64,000 nt of DNA from Sphaerolaimus hirsutus (Eukaryota > Nematoda > Chromadorea > Monhysterida > Sphaerolaimidae), in contig OZ038450.1 in NCBI GenBank assembly GCA_964036195.1, positions 20,799,208-20,863,207 of the forward strand, given 5' to 3'. Under the pieces are notes generated by a model that was not told the origin of the DNA, did no database searches, and saw nothing but the letters and a program-made list of their open reading frames with translations. Position numbers and translations under genes: made by a program. Of the stretch, positions 13,094 to 25,700 are shown one piece after another. The number at the start of each line of letters is the position of its first letter. The stretch's first letter is position 1.

Positions 13094-13656
13094 TTTATTA
13101 TGTTACTTGAGAACTTCCAAGTTAGGTGTTTTGGGTTTTTCGATACGTGAATTGTGATCATGTGTTGTGGTGTCTTTTTCCCCCTGAAGTTTTATGTCTT
13201 TATTGGTTTGATTGTTTGCTAGTGATCTGTTCACGTATAGTGATTAGCATTGAAAAATTATCTCAAAGAAAATATAATTAAATCTGTGAAAATATGCAGA
13301 GGTTTTATCGTCATATGTTCAAATTGATGAACATAAATGTCCCGAGGTTTTTTCAATGCTAATAGTGATGAAATTTGTGCCCTAATGCGCCATGCGCCAT
13401 TAGGTACATCACTTTTTGGGCAAGTTCTTTTGCGCATACATAAGTTTTATTAGTTGTCCTACAGTTCTGCGTATGAACAGAAGTTATGATCCTTTTACCA
13501 GTGTTAATCAATGCGTAGACGGTGAATGGGTTTTTTGTCTTCGAAATTGCCGTCTGTCGGTTTGTAAATGAATAGCAATGGCTTTGAACGCGGAATGGGA
13601 GAAGGGATTGTTTTTCATTCATGCTCAATCAATGAAAAGTAACCGGTACTAGTAAC

Positions 13657-13662
13657 TTTATT
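13657..13662 (-). other. Poly(A) signal of the Tudor gene
   Basis: AATAAA on the minus strand, about 95 nt past the TGA stop at 13759-13757. The convergent RNF10 stop is at 13093, so the two 3' ends are tail to tail within about 600 bp. Confidence 0.6.
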
Positions 13663-13756
13663 AAGGCACAACTTTTTGAAGGAAAAACACGCAACAAAAC
13701 TCCTGCAAAACAAGTCTAAAACTATCGAACACGTATGGAAAGATAACAAACCAGCG

Positions 13757-16700
13757 TCAACTAAAACTCTTCCATCTGGTGTAACTGACGATGGCAAACG
13801 ATTTGAGAACATTTTAGAATTTTTACGTTACCATAGAAGAACGATACAAAAATAAAATACAAATATAATCCATAGTTGAAAACCATTTTCGAGTGAAGAT
13901 TTTTAAGATTTTTTAATTCGAAAATGTGTAATGCAAACAAAAATTACATCGGTCTATTTTGTGGCAACAGCGTTGAAGCCTACTGAAACATTGAGAATGT
14001 TGAGAGGTAGAAAGAAGCTCCAAGAAAGAATGTACTTGGTCCGGCTGAAAAGTCCACGGGCACTGCTCGCTATTCGCGCTAGGGGTAAGCTATGGTCATA
14101 AAATTTTGACAGGTTAAGATATCAGGTGCTTTGAGTTTTCGCCTAAAATTTTACCCCTCTAGCTCCACTCACTGCCATTTTATGACCATGGCTTACCCCC
14201 GAATGGCGAGCACTGCCCGGGGACTTTTCAGCCGGACCATGTACAAATAGTTGGAAAAAAATTGGTCATCGTAGAAACGCCCAAAAATTAAGGCACTTCT
14301 CTCAAAAGCTTTTGCCATCGTTAGGTATCATGAATTCACCGGAAACACGCACAAATTATTCCACACACGTACATTCCACATACCTCGCTTCAATCCTCGA
14401 ACCTATACCACATCGCTGAGATCAATCACTGCGCCGCGCCGTCAACTCACGTCCTATTGGGGCAGTTGTATACGAGGTGGCCGGCGCCGCCGCAGCCGTT
14501 GCACCGCTTGCCGACGCGGCAGTCCCTGGCGAAGTGGCCCGGCTGGTTGCAGTTGTAGCACAGGTTCGATGTGTTCGCCGCGCTAGCGCCCACTTCCGGT
14601 CTGATGAGTTGTTTTGTAGAGCTAGCGATGTCAACGGATCAAGCGGGTCATACTGGTGCCAGAACCAGTGAAATGTAAAATAGCATGCAATGTCAAGACG
14701 CATGTAAAATATTTTCTTATTTTACCGATAGACATTTGACATGACTTTTGACACTATGACATTTTACTTGACTTTTGACATTTTACAGTCTGGGAGTGAC
14801 CCCTGAGCAACTAGATTGGGTTAAGTAGTTCGGGACTTTTCAAAAATTCAACGTAAACATAAATCACTTCGTGAATGACATACCTATACTCCAGTGACTT
14901 TACACCTTGCACCCGTGGTCCACGCTGGAAGCGTGCCAATGGTATACTCCGGTTACTTTACACCTTGCACGCGTGGTTCCCGCTGGAAGTGTGCCAACGA
15001 TGGGTAACGCGTGCGAGTTTCATAAAAAGATCACATATGATTCTTGTTATAATGTTATTCATTAACATATTCCCATGGATGAATTTTTTCATCTTTTGTA
15101 CGGAAATCGCATGATTTAATAATCATTGGCACGCTTCCAACACGAGACATAAATCAGTGCGAGGGCAGAGTATCATGTACGCCGAGTATATAAAACATGC
15201 GATTTGCATGAAAAGATGAAAAACTTCATTTGCTGTTATAATGTTTTATGTTACCTGTTCACAACAATGAATTTTCAAATCTCTTCATAACACTCGCATG
15301 GTTTTATTATCATTGGCACGCTTCCAACACGAGACATGCATCGACGCGAGTGCAGAGTATCAAGTCCGCATAGTATACTTGCCTCAGCGTGGAGGGACGG
15401 CGTAATCTGTTCCCGGCGCTCTACCACCACAACAAACTCAAACATAGCGTTTCAAATTCCAAAGCTCACATACCTGCCTCCTCTAAGACCTCCACCCGAC
15501 ACATTCAAATCACCCATTCCCCCTTCCAGTTCCCCTTCACTCTCGTCACTCTCAACGCTGGCATCGTCCAGCAGACAACTGCCGGAGAGCACCGCCTCCA
15601 CGGATCTGACCACGGGGGATTTGTCCACTGTGTCGATGGCTTGTACGTGCAGCTCGCCGGACACGGCGCAGGGGTCGAGCATGGCCGCCGCGCTGGGCAG
15701 GCTCGCTGCGTGGGTGGCGCACTGGTTTGTATGCGTGTGAGATGAGAGAGGGGGGGGGGCTATAAAATGTTATTGTGATAATGATATGAACTGTGTGAAG
15801 TGTTAGTGAAGTTTTAGTGTGAAGTGAAATGTCAAATGTCAACGTTCAACTAAAATGAAAAAAGTGATTACTGAACTTTTGACATTTAGCATGACATTTT
15901 ACATGACATTTAACAAATTTGTATGACATGTGACATTTTACGTTACAGGGTGCGGGACAGTTACCAGGTATCATAGGTTGTTACTTTTAGACAGCTTTTG
16001 AGGGGTAGAACCAATCCAAAAAAAGGAAATCAAATAAAAAACAGCCCAAAACTTGCCGACTTTCAATGAAGCGCTCACACCGTACAACTTGTTCGGAGTG
16101 ATAGACGGTGGTTTCGACACCGGAATAGTAACCCTCAGCGCCAGCGGCGGCAAGCGTCGATAAGTAGAGTCTAGAATAACGCGCAGAAAATTGTTTTTGC
16201 TCACGCGAACTGAATTCCCATAGTCGACGAGGTAAACCTGCAAAGTGGAGAGTTAACTGAAACATTTCACTGGTTCGTAAAATTTAATGTCTGATCAAAC
16301 CTGGAAATTATCGGCGTGTGAGTCCAATCTCACAGCCCTGACAAATTTGTCGTGTAGGTGGATTGCGCCCAAGGTTCCTATGTTGAATTTTGTTACAGTA
16401 AGAAGGATACCGTATATTCCAATGACATACACAGCATTTGTGAACAGGGGGGGGGGGCAGATAGCATTACGGAGCAGGTGAACGAGGCAATTTTGTGAAT
16501 TGTGAATTTTATCTGTCCCTCATGGGTCTGTGCCATCCCACATAGGGTTGGAAAAAATATATTTTTTAACGACCCCGATTTTTAAAAATAAAAATCGCTG
16601 GAGTTGAAATTTGCCCCAATTCTCTCTAAAATCGTCTCTAAAGGTAACAAAAGCCATATAAATTGATATGCAGCGCAGTCTTATGCTTTCTGTGGTAATA

Positions 16701-19700
16701 CAAGTACTGTAGAGTTTTAAAAAAGCTTGAAAATCAGTTATTTTAAAGTTTAAAAGTAATTGACTGGTTATATTTGCAGCGTAAATTCCATCTCATCGAT
16801 CATTTGCAATTTTGTTTGCAGAAATTGCACGTTCTTGCTGAGAACAAAATATAAATTATCTTGGGAGTGAACATGGATGCATTTGCAAAAATGTTTTATG
16901 TTAAAACACATATAGCGTATTACCTCGAAATACCCCCAGGGGGTTTATTATTTCGCCAGCAAAATTTGAGGGGGGGGGGGTAATTCGAGGGGGGGTTTAT
17001 TCGAGGGGGGTCTATTATTTCGCCAGAAATTTTCGGAAATTCCCCATACACAGACGTAGAAAAATCGAACAATCACATAGATTCATATGTGTTTATAGGC
17101 ATATTTATATTACTGTATATACACAAAAACCCTTCCCTAACGTCACTTAATCATCAGTTTTAACATGTGTTCTGCATTGTACCGATCACAAACTGCGGTA
17201 TTTGTCATGTACATTCACGTTTCACTCAATTTTAGGGGGGTATTTCGAGGGGGGGTTTATCATTTCCTCAGCCGAAATTTAGGGGGGGGGGGTATTTCGA
17301 GGGGGGGGGTATTTCGAGCGGGGGGGGGGTTAATTCAAGGGGGGATAATTCGAGGTAATACGGTAATAACTAGGGTTCAAACGGGATTGACTTTTCGGGA
17401 TCGGGATCGGGATCGGGATTCACTTTTTGAGATTTCGGGATCGGGATCGGGATCGGGATTGGGGTTTCGGGATCGGGATCGGGATCGGGATTGGTTTTTT
17501 GAGATTTCGGGATCGGGATCGGGATCGGGATTGGCCGGGATTGGGGTCACGGGATCGGGATCGGGATTGGGATAGGCATTTTTCCGGGATCGGGATTGGG
17601 TTCTAGGGATAGAAATTTCGGCCATTTTTCTGGCATTCACAGTTGTTCATAAACGTCTCAAAACACTGTTGGATGCCAGAAAAGTGGCATAAAATTGACG
17701 CTGGGGGTTTGCATCCACTTTTTTGCATGCAAAAACGTCATTATTTCACTTTTTATAATTTCCACTAATTTTTCCGGGATCGGGATCCCGGACTTGGGAG
17801 TTTCTCGGGATCGGGATCGGGATTTGTAAATTTTCGGGATCGGGATCGGGATCGGGATTGGTATTTTTGAGATTTCGGGATCGGGATCGGGATCGGGATT
17901 GGGGTTTCGGGATCGGGATCGGGATCGGGACCGGTAAATCCCGGAATTTCACGGGATCCGGGATCGGGATCGGGATCCCGTTTGAACCCTAGTAATAACT
18001 ATGAATACTTTCTAAAATCATTCAAAGTCTACCTTACATGCTTAAAAGCACGCAGAAATGGGTGCTACACCACCAAATTAGTTGTAAAAGTAATGAAAAA
18101 AGCAAATGATGGATTGCTTGCAAAAATTTTGCATTTTACCTAGTGCATGCGTACCAAAATTTTTCGCCAGCGATTTTTAATAAAAAAATTGGTACGGGTG
18201 CTGCGTTTTTTTTTATTAAAAAAAATAGCTTGCCAACCCTAATCCCACATCTAAACCCATCCCACATCCTGGCCCAGAAATTGTATGCCTGTCATATTTG
18301 ATGCGTATTCCTTGCATTTTTGGTGGATAATGGATGCAAAAAATGTTGATGATGAAAAAGTGCTAATTTAGAGCCACTTTCGATGACTCGGTGATTTAGC
18401 AGGTCAAAGCTGTACTCAATAACACTGACTGCACTCAATAGTCGTCAACTGTCATGTTTAAACAGACGGGGGCCTCGCCGTAATGAAAACCCGGCTGTAA
18501 TGAAAGCCTGGCTGTAATGTATGCCTACCCGGCCGTAATGAAAGCCTGGTCGTAATGTAGGGGATGCTACATTACGGCCAGGCTTTCATTACGGCCGGGT
18601 AGGCATACATTACAGCCAGGCTTTCATTACGGCCGGGTTTTCATTACGGCCGCTACACCCTCGTTTAAACACATGTGGTGTCAAATTGCCTTCAAACACT
18701 CTAACATGTTTTATTAGATAGATTACCTTGTGTCATCATGACTTTTTTGAAATTCCTTAAATTAAATACAGTCTTTTTGAGACAAAGTAGATTTAGATGT
18801 GGGATAGGTATAGATGTGGGATGAGCCTATAAGGAGCGATTTGCTTTCTATCCAACCCCCGAAGGGGAAAATCTAGAATACCCTGATAAAAAGTAGTGAT
18901 AAAAAATTTAACTGACCCGTCTCGAGCGCCGCCTCTGCACCCACGCAGTCATTTCTCAAATCTAAGTCCATACAGCGCAGACTTTTCCAATACTTTTCCA
19001 GAACAACCGTCCACACTCCGTTCACTGTATTTTAGCAAAACATGGTTGGCAGCATAGTTTTAAAAACGTATTTACGTTTACTCGATAAATACGTATACTT
19101 GAGTACCGCGTGAATACGTTTACGTTTTCTCCCGAAAAATATATCGGTACTCTCTTCCTCACGTACTTTTTGAAAGCGAGTACAGAAAAGGTATTTCAGA
19201 TAGGCTTTCATATTGGCTTTCCAGGGCTAAATGGAAGAAAGGGTTAAAAAGCTAACAATGGGTAAAAATATCGTAAATAGATTTTGAAATGGGAAAAACA
19301 CATTAACTAGTGAGTTTGAGGGTGAAAAGTTTCGGAATTCGTGATTTTAAGCGCAAATTGGGGCAAAATGTCGAAAAAACTGAGTAAAAAAATAATATAA
19401 AAAAGGAAGGGGCTACAAACCAAAGAACACAATCCTAACGCTGGTCCACTTTTGTCCCTTCAAACACATCAGATCGGGCATCAAGTTGGGCATATTGCCA
19501 AGAACATTCGGCTGATTTTCCGCCGGCCGAATGATTTGAGCCGGCGCAACGTTGTTTTGTGGTGCCTTCAACGCACTTGAGTGGTGTTGTCTGCGTAGAA
19601 AAATATTTCGGTTTGCGTATTGAAAACACGATGCGATGTCGCAAGTGGTATACCATAAAGTCACATCAGTGCCTAGAATTATGACTTGTGGTTTGTAGAT

Positions 19701-22700
19701 GCTCTTATTAGGGAAGTATTTGCGAAAAAATTCGCGTGCAATTAGGGTCCAAACGGGATCCCGATCCCGAATCTCGAGAAATTTCGGGATTTTGTGGTCC
19801 CGATCCCGAAACCTCAATCCCGATCCCGGAATTTGAAAAAGCCAATGGCGATCCCGAGATTTTAAAAATCCCAATACCGATCCCAGAAAAATTCACAGAC
19901 ACAACAGGTGCCAGAAATGGCACTTTTAAAGGACTATTTTGTATGCAGTTTGCAAAAATTTTGCGCGTATGCGCTCATTTTCCCACCTCCATCTATTTAT
20001 ATCTCTGTTGCGTGGGCATGGACACCACTACAAATGGACTCGATACAGTGACCATTAAAATAGTTAAAGGTTAATACACATGCATATATGGTAGATAGTG
20101 GTGTGAATGACAATGCCAGGCAGCCCATTGCGCAGTGCCTAAATGAATCTAATGCATTGTTTTGGATGCCAATTTTATCCAACGTTTCTGGCATCCATTG
20201 TTTTTGGTGTTTTGGCTCCTTTTGTGAAATATCAGGAACCCCCCCTGAAAACGCAATTTTTTAGACCTAAATCCCGATCCCAAAAAAAACGTCAATTCCG
20301 ATCCCGATCCCGAAGGGTCAATCCCCCGATCCCGATCCCGAAAAGTCAATCCCGTTTGAATCCCTACGTGCAATCGTCCATTTTTATGTCGACTAGTTAC
20401 GTATACCGTCTTTTGTCGAACGTTTATGACTTTAAGTTATGTTGGGCCATCCCAGGGGAGTGAAAAATTTTTTTGAGAAAAACCCGGCCATCCCGTTATG
20501 TATACTTGCCCACCCTGGCAAAACAGACGCCCAGTGCAATCTCCCAACAGAGGCCATCCCCAGTGCAATCTATAAAATTTTACCGCCTGTTATCTAGTAA
20601 TTCTACTGGGGGGAACAATGTTCCGTCAGACTATTTTGAAGAGGAACTATTCAAGGGGGAGTAATTGTTACGCCAGAATTTTCAACCACATTTCATCAAA
20701 TTCACCAAAAAACTTCTTTTCCATCTCTACTTAGAACCCTCTAAAATATGCACGTTTCGGGGAGGTCGATTAGGGGCCTCATTATAATACCACAGCAACA
20801 ACTGTAGTAAAAGCAAGTGAATGTTACAAGCTAATGTAATGCCCCCGTTGACGTATATAGGGTTGGAAAAAAAATCAATTTTTTTTAAACGCCTTGATTT
20901 TTTATATTAAAAAATCAATTTTTTTAAATTGATTTTTAAAAATTAAAATCATATTTTTTTTTAAATCGCCAAAAATGGGGGTATGGAGAAAAAATATATG
21001 TGTATGTCAAGTGTCAGACAATGTATTTTTACGTCTATTGTGGTGATATTATGACTGTGCAGTCATGGGATAGCATTATAAGCAGTGATTTCTGTCAAAA
21101 ATATCCATTTTACGTCAACTTATTACATATATCGCCTTTTGTTGAACGTTCATGACTTCAAGTGAAGTTCAGCATGGAATAGTGCTTAAATAAGGTTGTA
21201 AGAGAAGGCTAATACATTGACAGTGATGTTTCACACTGTAGAAGTATGTTGGAGCACATTGGTTAGATATTATATACTACACTAGCATATCACGGCTTAT
21301 TATTGCATGGTAACATGAATAAATGGAAGATTTTACACTAAAAATGCCCCAAAACCCATGAAAACACCACAAATGGTAACATGTATGAGAAATTGTGCGC
21401 TTGCGCGCAAAAAAAATGCAAAATACCTAGTGCAAGTCTACCAGAAATTTTGACTTTTGATTTTTTTAAATTAAAATCAGTTTCCACCCTTGAGTTTTTT
21501 TAAATAAATCAGATTTTTTAAATCAAGTGCCAACCCTACCACACACAGTTCACAAAACCCCCTCCAAAAAGTACCAACCCCCCAACCCCACTCACGGGGG
21601 TACCACGCCGGTGGCACTCCCCATCGGCGTGTTGGTGTGCAGCGGGTCGGCCACGAGCGGCATAGACGCGACATTCGTGCCGGAGACGTTGCGCACGGAT
21701 GAGGACACTGACAGCGTGTGTTGCGATTGTGACGTTGAGACTGGGGGGCGATTGTAGGGTATACAGTAGGTTCGGTGAAGGTTCGTCCAGTCATCGTTGT
21801 ACATAGCACAGGGGTAGCTAGATTTTGACCCTCCAGGGGTTGCCCCACCCCCCATTTTCCTACACCCGATGTAGCATGTTATGGCATGTAGTCATTAGCA
21901 TTGGAAATTTTTCCCGAGCATTTTCCACAGACACTTTATAATATTTTCTTTTTCAGAAATTTTCTTTGATTTCTTAAACTATCAGACAACATAAAAATTC
22001 CCATTTTCATTTATTATTTTATCTGGCTTTCCAAGGGGAAATTTACCTAATTGTATTTTACTCTGAAAAATTTTCTTGGAGTACCGTATTACCTCTAAAT
22101 ACGTGGTATATTATTTCGCCGGCAAATTTTGAGGGGGGGTTATTCGAGGAGGGGTTCATAAGATTATTTCATCAGAAAATTTCGTGAGGGATTGTAGTAA
22201 ACAATAGGCCAAAAATACCCAAAACTGGTAATAAATGAGAACAAACAGGATATATAGGGATATATTTATCTGCAGACTAAAGTGTGGCTGCGATGTAATT
22301 TGGCAATCATCCACATTGCATACACGATGTACATCACTCGAGTCGGGGCGTATTTCGAGGGGGAGTTAATTCGCGGTAATTCGGCATATACTTTCACATA
22401 AACTCACCGCGCGAGGGCACTGCCACATCAACCATTTTCGTTTTTCTCAAAACCGCACTGAGCCAAGTTTCCGTATAGGTATCGTAAAAGTCAACTGCGT
22501 ATTTTGCACCGCCGTCAAGTACGTCCACTATGGACATTTGGTTTGATGGGTTTTCGGCACAGTTCTGCAATAGTGTAGAGGGACGTATCCAGGATTTCTG
22601 AGCGGGCGGCTGCTTGTTTACGGGCTCAGCCCCCCAAAAAACTTTAGCTACATAGTGGCGGAATGGCGCCATGGCGCTGGCGTAATTAGTAGGCGCGACG

Positions 22701-25700
22701 CCATGGCGCCATTGGCGTTGGCGTCAGCGCCATGGAACGCAAATATACATAGGTACAAAACAGCAAAAAGCACAACATTTTTAATGATTTGCGGCCACAT
22801 GGAGCAAATCTGATGATAATACCTTATATCTGGTGAAGAATGCGCGCTTGCGCGCAAAATTTTTTACGCTGACGTTTAAAAAGTCGCATTTTCTGGTCAC
22901 TTTCTGGTCTCACCCCGGGAGGGGGGGGGGGCTGCAGCCCCCCCCCTGGATACGGCCCTGATAGCGTATATCAGGGGTATTGTAAATAGATTTGCACCCC
23001 CGCGGGGGTTCACACAGATAGTAAATCGCTCCCCCGGGGAAATAGATAGCTGAAATTTTTTATTCGAGGGAGGGGGGGTTCAGGCTTTTCCCAAATTACA
23101 AAACCACATTCAGTGCAGTCCCTATAAACTCCCGTGTTGGTACAAATACAAACACATGTTTATACTCGGATGACATCACACTTAGTATGGAAACCTACCA
23201 TAACCGATCTGAATAATGAACCAATAATATAGTTTTTAATGATAATTTTTCGTTTTTACTTTGGAATAATTTATTACGAAATTTATCACAAGATTTTATT
23301 CATAAAATTATGGTAGGATTCTGCGCATACTTTGCGGTCCGCCGAGTATACCAAAAATAAAAATAAAACAAAACAATGTACAAATACGTATTTATCCAAA
23401 AATTTGCTATTTCCCTATTTATTTTTAGTGCATTTCTTAAGCCATAATGCAAAAGCCGGAAAAAACACACATGCAATCTCTGTGTGACTTCTTCAACGGG
23501 CTGGATTTCAACCAGGTTCTTATTCAGTTGACACCTGGGGGCAGTCCCAGACCCTGTAAAATGCCCTGTAAAATGTCAATGTCATGCAGTGTCAAAAGTC
23601 ATGTAAAATGACCGGTAAAATGGCAAACGTACATTTGCCATTTTTCCGGTCATTTTACATGACTTTTGACACTTTGCATGACATTTGACATTTTACAGGG
23701 TCTGGGACTGGCACCTGATAGCCGCCCTCGCAAGGGACCACAGATCGTGGTTGGGCGGCGGCGGCGGCAATATATTATCGTCCACATTGGATTCAGGGAA
23801 CGTTTCGATGTTTCCGTAATCGATGAAGTGAACCTGAATTTTAGAATTGGCAATTAATACAAGGGTAATGTTACGTCTAGGGTCCACACGGATAGGCGAT
23901 CCCGAATCTCGAAACATTTCAGGGATTTTGCGGTGCCGATTAGGGTTCAAACGGGACCGCGGTCCCGGTACATGGTTCGGCAAAAAGTCGGGACTGGGGC
24001 GGTCCCGGTCCCGGTCCCGACACCCCAGTCCCGGTCCCGGTCCCGACAATTAAAAAAAGCCAATCCCGGTCCCGGTCCCGACCACCCAGTCCCGGTCCCG
24101 GTCCCGGTCCCGGTCCGGGAATTTTATAGCGGTCCCGACAAGGGATGCAAAAAAACGTATTTTTCAAAAAAATTTTGCCAGAAATGGCACTTTTCTAATG
24201 CGATTTTGTAGAAACATCTAAAAAAAATTTGCGCGCCAGCGCGCAAATACCCAGCCAATGATTACTATGGATTTTTCCATAAAGTGACAGCGTTAGAAAG
24301 GTCCCCAACATGATTCTAGTACGAAATATAGGTATATAAAGATACTTATATTGTAGACGTTGGCGCCAACGCCAGCGCCAATACTTGCATGGCGTTGGCA
24401 CCTACAACTGGCGCCGCCCCCCCCTCCCAAAAAAATCCTGCGTACATCGCGTTTCATCAAATATTCACAACTTCAAGTGAAGATGGCAATGGAATACTGC
24501 TTGAATAATGTTATAAGAAAAGGCTTATACATTGAGAGTGGTCCTACACACAGTGGAGGTGTGTGGAACAACATTGGCTGAATATTACATACCAATAAGG
24601 TTCAAACAATACCGCGGTTCCGGTACCTGGTTCGGCAAATCCCAGTCCCGGTCCGGACCCCCCAGTCCCGGTCCCGGTCCCGACAATTGAAAAAAGCCAG
24701 TCCCGGTCCCGGTCCCGACCCCCCAGTCCCGGTCCCGGTCCCGGTCCGACATTAGAAAATTTCTGGTCCCGGTCCCGGTTCGAAAAACTGGTCCCGTTTG
24801 AACCCAAGTGCCGATCCCGATCCCGAAACCCCAATCCTGGTCCCGATCCAGATCTCGAAATCTCAAAAAACGAAACCCGATGCCGGTCCCGAGAACTTCC
24901 AAACCCAATTCAAATCCCGAAAAAAAAGCATAATCCCAATCCCGAACCCGGAAAAATTTGCCAACTTAATAAAATGCCATTTTTACACTAATAAACATGT
25001 GAACGGAAACCTCAAGATTCCACTTCATGTCACTTTTCTGGCATCCAGCTGTGTTTTAGACCATTTTATGTACAAATTAAAGGAATACTCTTTAAAATCA
25101 GAACATTTTACAATATCCTAATCCGGAAAAATGCCGTCTAGAGTAGGGTTGGCCGATGTTTTTTTAAACGTTTGCCAAAATTTTTAGTACTAAGCACTAG
25201 GTATTTTGCAAAATTTTAGCGCGCAAGCGCGCAATTTCACACACAAATTGACGTTGGTGATTGTTTGTCATTGGTTTTGTGGCATTTTTAGTATCAAAGC
25301 ATCCATTTCTATGTGCTGACATGGGTAAATAAGCCGTCATATGTTGCTTTAGTATATAATATTCAGGTAATGTGCTTCCATGTACCTCCACAGTGTGTAA
25401 CATGATTCCCAAAGAAACAACCTCTTGTTATAACCTTGATTGATCACTATTCCGTGCCAAACTTCACTTGAAGTCACGAACATTCGACTATAAGGCGATA
25501 TATGAACATGTCGATAAAAAATGGACATTTTTGACACAAATCACCACTTATAACGCTATCCCATGGCTCCACAGCCATTATATGGTCATGTATAACATCA
25601 CAGAGTATTGTCACTTGTCTGATAAACCTAATGTTGACCCAGGAACATATATGGGAGCTTTTTAAAAAAAAACGTTAAAAAACATGGCGTTAAAAAACGT

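Larger units (their letters stand above)
16543..18241. mobile_element. TAGGGTTGG hAT-like element with two nested elements
   Basis: TIRs TAGGGTTGG and CCAACCCTA are flanked by perfect ATCCCACA at 16535-16542 and 18242-18249. It contains 16913-17365 and 17371-17991. It is in Tudor intron 8. Confidence 0.9.

Noticed and set aside
17165..17640. Long RDRDRD and PDPDPD frames on both strands (also 19413-20463, 23693-24908, 30421-30715)
   Set aside because: They are translations of GGGATC/GGGACC hexamer arrays inside transposons.
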